Assembly (NCBI GenBank): GCA_013813265.1
Contig: JACCRY010000027.1
Coordinates: 1 to 57,926, forward strand
DNA length: 57,926 nt
DNA from: Parachlamydiaceae bacterium
GTDB taxonomy: Bacteria; Chlamydiota; Chlamydiia; Chlamydiales; Parachlamydiaceae
Reading direction: 5' to 3'
Under the pieces are notes generated by a model. That model saw only the letters and a program-made list of their open reading frames with translations, did not search any database and was not told the origin of the DNA. How positions within the stretch are numbered: the stretch's first letter is position 1; the number at the start of each line of letters is the position of its first letter. Shown here piece after piece: positions 8,600 through 18,099 of the stretch. The position numbers and the translations under genes are program-made.

Positions 8600-9619
8600 C
8601 TATCTGGTCGTTCTTTCTAAAATCCATTCTGCAATTAGATTTAACGCATGTGGAGCAATTGTCTCTTTAATTTGTGCATATTCCAAGAAAGATCCATTAT
8701 GACATGTTTGAAATAAATGGTTCAGTTTTGGCAGCTCGATTAATTTATAATCCTTATTCCCGCCTTCCTCTAATGCTTTACCGATGACCGAAAGGTTTTG
8801 TTTAGAAATGACCTGTTGATCTAGCTCGCCATTAAGTGCTAGTAGCGGAATTTTTAATTGTTTCAAGGCTATAGACGGATCGTAAGAAAGAAAGTAACGA
8901 AACCAAGGTGTATTAAGATAGCCAAGTTCCACATCTACTGCTTTAGAATCTTCACAAGTGAGTTCTTGCTTTGAATGAGAATACTTGATCATAATTTCGC
9001 GTAATTGTTTTGCAGCGATGTCTAAATCATCTTCATTTTTTAAAACATCGAATAGCATTTTTTTATGCTGATAGTCTTTTTCAATGGCTTGTTTCGAAGC
9101 TCCTTTAGCTCTTTGAACGGATTCATTCCAACCGTACATAAACTCTTCTCCTGAAACGGCACATGCAGCCATTAAAACAGCGAAAGCAATATCTTGCGAC
9201 CTTGCAGCCGTCATTGGAGCTATAATTCCACCTTCACTCCATCCAATTAATCCGATTTGTTTTGGATTGACTTCCTTATGAGATTTAAGAAACTCGACCC
9301 CAGCAAGAACATCGTCGGAAAAGTCTGCGGTTGTTGCCATGTTAAAATTTCCGGTGGATTCTCCGCATCCGCGTTTATCGAAACGAAGTACCGCAATTCC
9401 TCTTGAGGATAAATATTCTGCTAAGACTTGAAATGGCTTATGGCCAAAAAATTCTGCATCACGACAACTTTGTCCTGCACCTGCAATTAAAATTACTGCG
9501 GGAAAAAGTCCTTTAGAATCAGGGGATGTTAATGTGCCGGATAAAGTGATATCAGCAACTGACTTATATGATATAAATTCTTCTTGCCAATTGCGTAAGC
9601 CCGGGTTAAGTGCATGCAT
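8600..9619 (-). CDS. alpha/beta hydrolase, acyl-esterase/dipeptidyl-peptidase type
   Basis: 339 aa. The nucleophile elbow is G-W-S-E-G (S128), the oxyanion region is LIAGAGQS (about 44-51) with RFDKRGCGES after the third strand, the acid is in LNGELDQQV and the His in KLNHLFQ. AAGGAG precedes the ATG. It lies 14 bp downstream of the regulator at 9634-10062, so the two form an operon and the regulator probably controls this enzyme. The substrate is unknown. Confidence 0.85.
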   Translation of the reverse strand: MHALNPGLRNWQEEFISYKSVADITLSGTLTSPDSKGLFPAVILIAGAGQSCRDAEFFGHKPFQVLAEYLSSRGIAVLRFDKRGCGESTGNFNMATTADFSDDVLAGVEFLKSHKEVNPKQIGLIGWSEGGIIAPMTAARSQDIAFAVLMAACAVSGEEFMYGWNESVQRAKGASKQAIEKDYQHKKMLFDVLKNEDDLDIAAKQLREIMIKYSHSKQELTCEDSKAVDVELGYLNTPWFRYFLSYDPSIALKQLKIPLLALNGELDQQVISKQNLSVIGKALEEGGNKDYKLIELPKLNHLFQTCHNGSFLEYAQIKETIAPHALNLIAEWILERTTR

Positions 9620-9633
9620 TTATTTTTTCTCCT

Positions 9634-10434
<801 letters not shown>

Positions 10435-10534
10435 AATTACCAGCTTAAAGATAAACTCTCGGCCATTTTGATAAAACTCCAAAAATTCCGCTTGGCTAAA
10501 TGTAAATTTTATCCGTTTATCCTTAGAGCACTAA

Positions 10535-10612
10535 GTTCTTGAAGTTGCTTGCGATGCACTAAAATTAAGGTATTGACCTGACATTGTGCAATCAACCATG
10601 TAGCAATGACAG
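10535..10612 (+). repeat. 78-bp copy of part of the helicase gene
   Basis: This segment matches 13747-13824, inside the primase-helicase gene, with only a handful of substitutions and in the same orientation. It lies between the resolvase relic and the AlbA-type gene. A fragment this short is best explained by recombination or rearrangement debris. Confidence 0.88.
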
Positions 10613-10673
10613 CTGCACCGCCAGTGCAACGACTCTTGCTTCTCATTCATTTCATTTATCTCAACCTTCTAAT

Positions 10674-10712
10674 CCGGCAAAATCATGCAAAATTCTTGCC
10701 GGATTTTGCCGG
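10674..10712 (+). promoter_or_regulatory. inverted repeat upstream of the AlbA-type gene
   Basis: CCGGCAAAATC (10674-10684) and GATTTTGCCGG (10702-10712) form a perfect 11-bp inverted repeat with a 17-base spacer, ending 33 bp before the ATG at 10746. It could be an operator, perhaps for the C-terminal winged helix of the gene itself. Confidence 0.5.
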
Positions 10713-10745
10713 GTTAGGTAAAATATGAGAAAAATAGGAAGGATT

Positions 10746-12131
10746 ATGGAAATTGAGATGCTGATTAAACAGCCAGAATCAAAGACTTTGGAGTTTAAAA
10801 GGGATCTTTCGTCCTTACTTCCTGTTCTTAAAACTATAATTGCTTTCGCAAATACTGCAGGAGGGATCATCATTATTGGTTGCTCTCCTCCAGGAATAAT
10901 CACTGGTGTGCAAAATATTTTTAAAGAAGAAGAAAGGCTTGCAAATGCAATTGCAGACAGTATTCATCCATTTCTTCTTCCAGAACTTGAAGTGGCTACC
11001 CTTGAAGAAAAAGATCTTTTAATAATAAAAGTTGCGCACTGGAAAGGCCCTTTTTACTTTAAAAAGGAAGGCATGCCCAAAGGCGTCTATGTTCGATTAG
11101 GATCGACAAGCCGTCCCGCAGGAGCCGAGCTTATATCTGAACTTCAACGGTCTGTTTTATCTCTTTCTTTTGATCAACAGCCTTTGCCGGATTTGACAAA
11201 AGAGAGCTTGGATTTGGAAAAAATCGAACAAATTTTCAAAAGTCGTGGCAAAGAAATTAATAAAGACAAACTTCAATCTTTAGGTATTCTAGTTCCTCAT
11301 GCCAGGAATTTAGTTCCTTCAATAGGCGGACTTATTTTGTTTGGTAGACCTTCCGAATTACAGCAATCCTTTCCAGATGCACGAGTAAGCTGTGGTAGAT
11401 TTATAGGAAACAATAAGGCAAATATCTTAGACCGCTATGAATTAGAAGGGACCATTTTAGATGCTGTTGAATCTGTCCCTAAATTTATAGCTCGTAATAC
11501 AAGATTAGCAGCTCAGATTGAGGGTATTCGTCGCAAGGATATTCCGGAATATCCACGTGTAGCTATCCGTGAAGTTTTGATTAACGCTCTTGTCCATAAT
11601 GATTACTCAATAAAAGGCGCACATATTCAGATTGCTATTTTTGATAATCGTTTAGAAATTCAAAATCCAGGAATGCTCCCATTTGGATTTACTATGGAAG
11701 ATCTAAAGGCAGGGGTAAGTCGAGTACGCAATCGCGTGATTGCACGCGTATTTCATGAGTTACAACTTATGGAAGTTTGGGGAAGCGGCTACAAACGATG
11801 TATGGAAGATTGTAGACTTGGCGACTATCTGGCCCCAGAATGGCTGGAATTGGGTGCTGCAGTGCGTGTTACATTTTCTCCGCATCAACGAACACAAACA
11901 AAAGACCCCCAACCTCCTCAAGAAGTCCTACATGAACTTTTGGAACGCCAGAAAACCCTATTATCTCTCTTTCAACCTGGAGTACAACTATCATTCCGCG
12001 AGATTTTTAAACTTCTTTCTGAATCAATCCCTGAGCGTACTTTGCGATATGATCTTGCTCTTTTGCGGGGTAGACAATTATTAGTTCCCAAAGGGAAGGG
12101 GCGAGCGACTGTATGGCAATTATTTCAGTAG
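10746..12131 (+). CDS. AlbA_2/Schlafen-domain ATPase-like regulator (RecG-like, HATPase_c_4)
   Basis: About 461 aa. The N-terminus is an AlbA_2 (divergent AAA-4) domain: ESKTLEFKRDLS, then AFANTAGGIIIIG. A HATPase_c_4 module follows (IREVLINALVHNDYS; then DNRLEIQNPGMLP; then VWGSGYKRCMEDC). The last 60 residues resemble a winged helix (FREIFKLLSESIPERTLRYD). Such proteins are often annotated as RecG-like helicases but lack helicase motifs; they are common in defence and mobile regions. Start 10746 is preferred to 10725. Its 3' part is duplicated at 19461-19734. Confidence 0.85.
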   Translation: MEIEMLIKQPESKTLEFKRDLSSLLPVLKTIIAFANTAGGIIIIGCSPPGIITGVQNIFKEEERLANAIADSIHPFLLPELEVATLEEKDLLIIKVAHWKGPFYFKKEGMPKGVYVRLGSTSRPAGAELISELQRSVLSLSFDQQPLPDLTKESLDLEKIEQIFKSRGKEINKDKLQSLGILVPHARNLVPSIGGLILFGRPSELQQSFPDARVSCGRFIGNNKANILDRYELEGTILDAVESVPKFIARNTRLAAQIEGIRRKDIPEYPRVAIREVLINALVHNDYSIKGAHIQIAIFDNRLEIQNPGMLPFGFTMEDLKAGVSRVRNRVIARVFHELQLMEVWGSGYKRCMEDCRLGDYLAPEWLELGAAVRVTFSPHQRTQTKDPQPPQEVLHELLERQKTLLSLFQPGVQLSFREIFKLLSESIPERTLRYDLALLRGRQLLVPKGKGRATVWQLFQ

Positions 12132-12280
12132 TCTTCGGTTCTTATAGCAATGAAAAAAAGGATTTCAAAAAAACGTTTTTCCAATTTAATACAAGAAAAT
12201 GTCAACAAATACCCCTTGAACATCTGGTTGGTAGTGCTAGGCAAAAAACTTATAAGCAGATTTATACTTAATATTTCCCC

Positions 12281-15103
12281 TCAGGTTTTACTATCTTCTA
12301 GCATTGCGCTTTGATGTGTCAAGGCGCGAAGAATTGAATCCAAAACATCATCAAGATGCTTACCAACATCTTCGCTTAAGAATCTTAGGACCAAATAACC
12401 ATTCTGTTGGAGTAAAGCATCTTTACGTCTATCCCGGCGATAGGCATTTGCATCAGTTAGATGCTGTGCACCATCGAGCTCAATTGCAAGACGTGCATCG
12501 GCACAAAGTAAATCAACCTCCATTTGACTTGAAACATCAAATGGGATCGACAATAGAGCATTAAGATGAAATCTTCCTGAGGTCAGAGGTAAAGTTTCAA
12601 GGCGACGATAAAGAAATGCTTCAGTGGCACTTCGAGCTCGATCGACGCCTTCTGCATCAGTAGGCATAACAGAAGCCACTTTAACAAAGAGGTGGGCAAG
12701 TGGCATATCCACACCATCGCAAATCAAACGCTTGATACTTGCTGCATAGTCGCTCTTCCAAGCTGGATCAACTGGGAGTGGTGCTTGGGTCGGCCATCCA
12801 GGCGTGGCACTGGCAGGAAGTAAGATTTTATATCCTACAGCTTCATAACCTCGGCAACGCTTGTTGAACATTCGTTCTAATATGGGCACATTAAGGTCGG
12901 CATAATCGTAGACTTGCACCTCTTTTTTACGATCATATAAACGATGTAGCCTGCCAACATATTGTGCAATGGTTCCTTGCCATGAAATCGGAAGGGTAAG
13001 AAACAAGGTATCCAATCTGGCATCATCAAACCCTTCGCCGATATATCGCCCTGTTGCAAGCAAAACGCGTTCTTCATTTTCAGGGATAGTTGCTAAGCGG
13101 CTGCTGATTTGAGTTATTTCTTTGGTTCTCATACCTCCCCGAAGTACAATTAAGTTTCGAATATGGGGAGCAAGTTGATGAGACAACAAATCTAGATGTT
13201 CATTTCGCTCTGTCAATATAACCGGCGACCGTCCATTTTGGACTGCTTTCAGAACCTCTTCACAAATTAATTGGTTGCGTACTTTATCGTGAACCAGCTC
13301 ATCATACAGATCGTTAAACTGGAGGCGTGCATCATCATTAGCTGGCTTGAGAGGAATGAATGCAGTAGGGCGTACTAAAACCGTATGTTCAAAGGGGCGT
13401 GCTGCAGCCTGTTCTTTGGCATTGACGCTATAGCGTACGGGACCGCATTGCATTGTAATAATGGGATGATGACCATCTTTTCGTCTCAGAGTAGCTGTTA
13501 ATCCGGTTATGTATTTTGCTTTTGCTTGACGTGTGACCTGTTCAAAACTCTGTGCTGGTAAATGGTGACATTCATCAATAATTAAATTGCCATATTCCCC
13601 AACAACATTATCCACAACACCTTTGCGTACAAGGCTTTGAATGAGAGCCACGTCTAATAAACCTTTTGGTTTTTTCCGTCCCCCGCCTATTCGACCAATC
13701 ATGTTTACAGGAACATCCAAAAAGGTTGAAAGACGCTCGATCCATTGTTCTTGAAGTTGCTTGCGATGCACTAAAATTAATGTATTGACCTGACGTTGAG
13801 CAATCAACCATGCAGCAATGACAGTCTTACCAAAGGCTGTAGTTGCAGATAATACACCGATGTCGTGAGTAAGTAGTGCTTCAGCAGCAGCTTGCTGTTC
13901 ATGTCGTAATTGACCTTGAAAGCTCGCGTTTAATGGTTGTCCTATGCAGAGTTCTTCTCGCAAAATCATTTTAATGTTTAGATCAGAAAGCAGACAACAA
14001 ACGTCTTCAAAACATCCTCGCGGTAGGGCAATATGATTAGGGTGATCTTCAGCGCAGGCAATAACCCGAGGTATCTCGTAAGTTGGAAATCTCATCGCTT
14101 GAGCTTTGTAAAATTCAGGATTTTGAAATGCCGCGAGGCGAATCAATTGATTTCGAAGTCCCGGAGATAATGACTCTTTGGCAATGTAGATTTGATTTCC
14201 AAGCACCAACTCTAAACTTTTCGGCAAATTCCCAATTGGAGGAGTTGAACTCCGACGTGAAGGTGGGAGATTCCATGGAGTATTTTGATCCTCATCAGCT
14301 ATATCCAGACGGACCCCCACAACACGCCCTTTTGCTTCAGCTTTTGCAACGATATTTTCAACCTCTAAGCGACTAATTTTATGAAGGTTTGATAGAAATA
14401 TCCATTGATCTTCATAAGCCATCAAATTTTCATCGACAAATACACTGTTGCCTAAAACACGGGCTTTTTTCTGTAGCGGTAAAGCAATTAAATTCCCCAA
14501 TCCTCCCTTTGGCAAGGTGTCCTGATTTGGAAACAGCCTGTCATATGAATCTAGGCCAATATCAGGCCTGCGTTCCATCGTCTCTGTTAGGATGTGGCAT
14601 CCAAGTTTGCGTGCTAATCCAACTCCTATGGCTTCAGAAAAGAACAGCCAGACGTGGGCTCCTTTACCAGAACGGGATCGCTCTAATGCTGCCGGCAAGC
14701 CCATCTGATGACAGGTTTTGAGGAATGCGGTAGCATCTTCTGTCCAACTTGCTTTGTCAAAGTCTGTTGCTAGAAAGAAACATGTTTCATCTAACAGCAT
14801 TGGGTAGATACCCATAACGAAATCTTTGCCGCAGTTATCCAGGCCAGAAAGATGCCAACGGACGACAAGGTCAGTGATGGGGAGTAAGCGACGGTGTTTA
14901 CAGTCAGAACATTTAATTTTTGGTTTCTCGCAAATGCCCCGAACCCATTCATTACCGCAAGCAAAAACATAACCGGATTTACCGGTATTTTTGTTTTCAA
15001 ATCGTTTAGGATATACTTCTTCACGACCACGAAAAAAAGAGCGAAATAGGGCAATTTTAGCTTGAGGCGATGATTGATTGTGTGCGCTAATGCCGATTTC
15101 CAT
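12281..15103 (-). CDS. primase-polymerase / SF2 helicase / nuclease fusion (TOTE-type conflict protein)
   Basis: A 940-aa multidomain protein. Residues 49-68 carry a four-Cys zinc motif. An archaeo-eukaryotic primase domain follows, with the metal pair in TDFD (D114, D116) and RSRSGKGAHVW (H150). A superfamily 2 helicase spans about 395-760, with Walker A-like TTAFGKT (427), DECHH (510-514), TAT (536-538) and QYVGRLHR (714-721). The C-terminus is a DUF559/Vsr-like nuclease domain: MEVDLL, IELDGAQH, DRRKD (861-895). The same primase-helicase arrangement defines TOTE conflict proteins, thought to act against invading DNA. It is convergent with the AlbA-type gene. Confidence 0.85.
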   Translation of the reverse strand: MEIGISAHNQSSPQAKIALFRSFFRGREEVYPKRFENKNTGKSGYVFACGNEWVRGICEKPKIKCSDCKHRRLLPITDLVVRWHLSGLDNCGKDFVMGIYPMLLDETCFFLATDFDKASWTEDATAFLKTCHQMGLPAALERSRSGKGAHVWLFFSEAIGVGLARKLGCHILTETMERRPDIGLDSYDRLFPNQDTLPKGGLGNLIALPLQKKARVLGNSVFVDENLMAYEDQWIFLSNLHKISRLEVENIVAKAEAKGRVVGVRLDIADEDQNTPWNLPPSRRSSTPPIGNLPKSLELVLGNQIYIAKESLSPGLRNQLIRLAAFQNPEFYKAQAMRFPTYEIPRVIACAEDHPNHIALPRGCFEDVCCLLSDLNIKMILREELCIGQPLNASFQGQLRHEQQAAAEALLTHDIGVLSATTAFGKTVIAAWLIAQRQVNTLILVHRKQLQEQWIERLSTFLDVPVNMIGRIGGGRKKPKGLLDVALIQSLVRKGVVDNVVGEYGNLIIDECHHLPAQSFEQVTRQAKAKYITGLTATLRRKDGHHPIITMQCGPVRYSVNAKEQAAARPFEHTVLVRPTAFIPLKPANDDARLQFNDLYDELVHDKVRNQLICEEVLKAVQNGRSPVILTERNEHLDLLSHQLAPHIRNLIVLRGGMRTKEITQISSRLATIPENEERVLLATGRYIGEGFDDARLDTLFLTLPISWQGTIAQYVGRLHRLYDRKKEVQVYDYADLNVPILERMFNKRCRGYEAVGYKILLPASATPGWPTQAPLPVDPAWKSDYAASIKRLICDGVDMPLAHLFVKVASVMPTDAEGVDRARSATEAFLYRRLETLPLTSGRFHLNALLSIPFDVSSQMEVDLLCADARLAIELDGAQHLTDANAYRRDRRKDALLQQNGYLVLRFLSEDVGKHLDDVLDSILRALTHQSAMLEDSKT

Positions 15104-15265
15104 TTAGGAGCACCTTTTATTGATTCATATTAAATTCAAGCGTTGACTAGTAATTTTATAAAAAATAATAATGCATACAGAATTAAATAAGTGCAATGAT
15201 TAACTAATAAAACTTTGTTGGATGGGGAGTCACTGAGAAGAAAATAAGTCACAAGACGAATTGAA

Positions 15266-15808
15266 TCATTGTTCTCTCGGGAGTGATTTGACGAGCCAAA
15301 GGATTAAATCATCATCTAAAGGGTAGCTTTCTCCAGGTATACCCGTTTTACCTTTATAGGTAACTCCTCGACCATCAGGTTTATAGCCTAATTCAAAGTA
15401 GAGTTTTTGAGCTGCACCATAATCTTGATATAAACCGACTCCTATTCCAATTTGAGTGTAATGCTCTCCTTGAGCTAATTTCTCAAAATGATTGATAAGG
15501 CATGTTCCAAAGCCTTTTTTACGATACTGATCGTAAATCCATACATCATTAATCTCAGGGATCTTCTTGTCTCTAAAAAGAGGATATTCAGAATATCTTA
15601 GTAGGTTCCCATAGCCAGCTATCTTATTTTGATATTCGACAATGCATGACAGCCTGATGCCTTCATCTTGTTCCTTTAAATTTCGAGACCATTTTTCAAA
15701 TGTTTCTTTATGGGAAGTCCAAGGGAAGTATAGATCAGCAAGAACTTTGATATCTTCTTGCCGAAGAGAACGGATAATGGGCTGGGTTAAATTTTTCATC
15801 AGGTTCAT
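15266..15808 (-). CDS. GNAT family N-acetyltransferase
   Basis: 180 aa with the GNAT core. Acetyl-CoA-binding motif A is YRKKGFGTCLI, preceded by the beta4 strand (EINDVWIYDQ) and followed by a motif B-like segment (AAQKLYFELGYKPDG). The substrate is unknown. The next gene upstream ends 3 bp before this ORF, so they are probably co-transcribed. Confidence 0.8.
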   Translation of the reverse strand: MNLMKNLTQPIIRSLRQEDIKVLADLYFPWTSHKETFEKWSRNLKEQDEGIRLSCIVEYQNKIAGYGNLLRYSEYPLFRDKKIPEINDVWIYDQYRKKGFGTCLINHFEKLAQGEHYTQIGIGVGLYQDYGAAQKLYFELGYKPDGRGVTYKGKTGIPGESYPLDDDLILWLVKSLPREQ

Positions 15809-15811
15809 TGA

Positions 15812-16210
15812 TTAAGTTAACTCTTTAAAATCTAATGCAAAATGATGTCCAATGATCTTAAATCCGTGATTTAAATATAGCCCAAGTTTGCAAGTTTCAT
15901 GACGTTTACCGCAAAAACGCCAAGGAGAGAGGGGATTCGAAGTTAGATCTTCGCACAACACAGTCAGGTAATTTCTATCAGCAAGTTTTCCGGTGTCGAT
16001 TTCAACAAGGCCTACTATGTGGCCTTGGCTTGAAAGAAGGGGAGAATAATTTTGGCTACCAAGTTCAATTGCAATTGGGATTGAACCTTCACCTGCAAAA
16101 AGCACCTTTAGATCTAAATTATTCCCCCATCCTCTAACTCGTCTACCGACTGTGCATGAAATGTGGTTACAGTAATCCAAAAAGATTTTTTTAGTTTTAA
16201 TCGCGTTCAC
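15812..16210 (-). CDS. hypothetical protein with a grafted GNAT C-terminal tail
   Basis: 132 aa. The N-terminal 100 residues are not recognised. The last 25 (YLNHGFKIIGHHFALDF) are nearly the same as the end of the GNAT at 25060-25518 (YLNHGFKIMGHHFAFNL), and the DNA is similar too. The acetyl-CoA pyrophosphate loop is absent, so it is unlikely to be an active acetyltransferase; a recombinant or decayed gene is more likely. It overlaps the 3' end of the gene at 16197 by 14 bp. Confidence 0.5.
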   Translation of the reverse strand: MNAIKTKKIFLDYCNHISCTVGRRVRGWGNNLDLKVLFAGEGSIPIAIELGSQNYSPLLSSQGHIVGLVEIDTGKLADRNYLTVLCEDLTSNPLSPWRFCGKRHETCKLGLYLNHGFKIIGHHFALDFKELT

Positions 16211-16667
16211 CCCTCAACCAAGGACCCCAATAAGGATGATCATTAAGTTCAGGAACTCTTTCCCATAAAAACTTTCGAAGTTTTTTCGAATATTTAAGCA
16301 ATGCCTCCAAAAGTTCATCATATTTGACAGTTGTAATTATATGCTCGGAGCCTTCATAAAAATCGATTTTTACATTTTCATTATCGATCATCGTAAATTC
16401 AATATCACCAGGCCCTTCTATAATTATGTAATTTTCCTTTATTGTAGACTTTAACTCTTTGACAATCTCAACGACTTCAGTAGCCAGGCACATTACAGGA
16501 GCTTCAGACCAAGGATCATCTTCAAATCCAAATAACTCAATACCATTTGCTTGGAATCGAACAGGCATAATAAAAACTGTTGATGTAAAAAGAGAAGTCT
16601 GCAACTTATCAACATCTTTGTAGCCAGTTAGTGCTGTGGCAGAGGCATCAAAATCAATAATAATCAT
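16197..16667 (-). CDS. probable immunity protein of a polymorphic toxin locus
   Basis: 156 aa, acidic, without signal peptide or membrane segment. No specific family is recognised. It begins 22 bp downstream of the stop codon of an Rhs-type toxin-tip relic (16689-16901), the usual place of the cognate immunity gene. The C-terminus (ELNDHPYWGPWLRGERD) is Trp-rich. The frame looks intact even though the toxin is not. The immunity role is inferred from position. Confidence 0.5.
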   Translation of the reverse strand: MIIIDFDASATALTGYKDVDKLQTSLFTSTVFIMPVRFQANGIELFGFEDDPWSEAPVMCLATEVVEIVKELKSTIKENYIIIEGPGDIEFTMIDNENVKIDFYEGSEHIITTVKYDELLEALLKYSKKLRKFLWERVPELNDHPYWGPWLRGERD

Positions 16668-16688
16668 TAAAAACCTATTTAAAAGTGG

Positions 16689-16901
16689 TTACTTTGGGTA
16701 TGATGTGCGAAGTACATTGTTGTTTAAAACAACTTGTATAAGGTTTGTAGCTTTTTTACTATTTTTTAGTCCTACGATTCTCCCCATATCGACGGTTGCA
16801 ATATAGCAACCATTTTTGGCAATAGTCCAACTCTTTACCTTAGCACTGGCTTCAGTAGTCAGATTTATAATACCTCTTGCATTAGCCAGTCCTTTGGGCG
16901 G
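16689..16901 (-). pseudogene. orphan Rhs toxin-tip relic
   Basis: The minus strand reads PPKGLANARG and continues to TVDMGRIVGL and NNNVLRTSYPK before a TAA stop. It has no start codon and meets an in-frame TAG immediately upstream. The PPKGL opening resembles the junction after the Rhs core where swappable toxin tips begin. The toxin fold is not recognised. It precedes the putative immunity gene at 16197-16667. Confidence 0.55.
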
Positions 16902-17047
16902 CTAGGGTGGTTTCCTCGTAAAAATATTTTTGGTCCTCCATTTGGGTTTGATAACCCGCAATGGAAATCTCAACAATATCTTTATACTGCAGGAATTTAT
17001 CCAAATGTTTTTAAAAAGCTTTACGAAAATTTGGTTTTTAGACTTAT

Positions 17048-17357
17048 TTAATCAAGTTTATTTTTTATAAGTTTTTTTAAATTTATTATGACTGCTTTTA
17101 TTTTTTTTTCTTTTTCTTTGGGACTTATATCACAGTATTCTTCTCCATTTTCATTATTAATTTCAATTGCATTTATGAATTCTAATTCTCCAACTTCATT
17201 AGAAAAATTTTGATCCCATTCTTCGTTATATGACTCCAATACAAAATTCTAAAGTGCCAATTAAAGAATTTAACTCAACATAGTTGTTTTCAAATGAAAT
17301 TATACCTTCAAGCATTAGTGTTAATTGGCGAATATCGTACTCACTTAAACTTTTCAT
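17048..17357 (-). pseudogene. frameshifted immunity gene of a DUF4258-type toxin
   Basis: Read from the ATG at 17357 (MKSLSEYDIRQLTLMLEG), the frame shifts at the AAAA run at 17243-17246. Removing one A restores a continuous protein of about 102 aa (EFVLESYNEEWDQNFSNEV in the middle). An acidic, helical protein of about 100 aa containing NEEWDQ is typical of Rhs/Cdi immunity proteins. It starts 5 bp after the toxin-tip stop codon. Either a recent null mutation or a homopolymer sequencing error. Confidence 0.6.
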
Positions 17358-17361
17358 ATTT

Positions 17362-17610
17362 TTACTTGCTTCCCGGATAAACTGTTATAATTTGATTATG
17401 CTCACCAACGTACACTAAAACTTTATTTTCTTGATCAAAATATTTAGAAACACCTCCAGAACTTTTAAAGCACTTCCCTACACTAATTGTATTCTCAATT
17501 ACTGATGGCATAATTCCACGATCTTGCATTCTATCTAAAGCGTGGCCAGAATACCTTCTTCCGTTAATAAATGTTCCTTCATTACGAAATTTCTCCTTGA
17601 CCGCAGTTGG
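17362..17610 (-). pseudogene. Rhs toxin tip, DUF4258-like, out of frame with its Rhs N-terminus
   Basis: The minus strand reads NGRRYSGHALDRMQDRG, then SVIENTISVGKCF, and ends in EHNQIITVYPGSK before TAA at 17362-17364. The H-A-x-x-R-M-x-x-R-G signature with a terminal V-x-T-V-Y strand is that of DUF4258-type toxins, probably RNases of the BECR fold. A +1 shift near 17590 separates it from the Rhs N-terminal frame. Confidence 0.65.
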
Positions 17611-18055
17611 TCACACCTTTACCAAGGATTTTGCTGTGAATAGATAAATTATGTCCTATTCTTTTGTTTTTAGTGCGTTTTTTGAATGGTAGTTCACCCG
17701 TAAGAGACCCTGAAGCAATCACATGTAGATCGTCGCCTGATACGTAATTTCTTGTCATTCCCGAGAGATTATGTGTCCAGCTATGAAGAAAGGCCCTCAT
17801 TTGAAGATTTGAACTGCTATAGGTTCTCTGAAGAATTAGAAGATCCGCGCCAGGAAGATCGAAATCAACGGTGGAATAATTGTAATCTCCGTTGATTACA
17901 TTTACACCAAAAACGTTAGTCTGTGGAGCGCCATATTGCACTGACAGTGGCGTGGAAGCTGAATTTAAGATATCGCTCGCGCTGGAAACCTGTGGCTCTC
18001 CAGCATAAAAAAGAGCTGGGAGAAGTGCCAAGAAGAAAATAATAAATTGATGCAT
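17582..18055 (-). pseudogene. Rhs-family protein, N-terminal remnant
   Basis: 157 aa. A signal peptide (MHQFIIFFLALLPALFYAGE) is followed by the Rhs entry domain: FGVNVINGDYNYSTVDFDLP, then LILQRTYSSSN. An intact Rhs protein would go on for over a thousand residues of YD repeats; here the frame passes after about 120 residues straight into toxin-proximal sequence and stops. An internal deletion has joined the two ends. The signal peptide indicates an exported toxin in the ancestor. Confidence 0.75.
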
Positions 18056-18099
18056 ACTGAAATATTCGTGTAGGGTTAATAATTAAAGTATCTACTGTT

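Noticed and set aside
10746-12131. RecG helicase
   Set aside because: Often so named, but no helicase motifs are present; the AlbA_2 and HATPase_c_4 signatures decide.
12304-14721. Several plus-strand frames across the primase-helicase gene
   Set aside because: Shadows; the minus strand carries all catalytic motifs in order.
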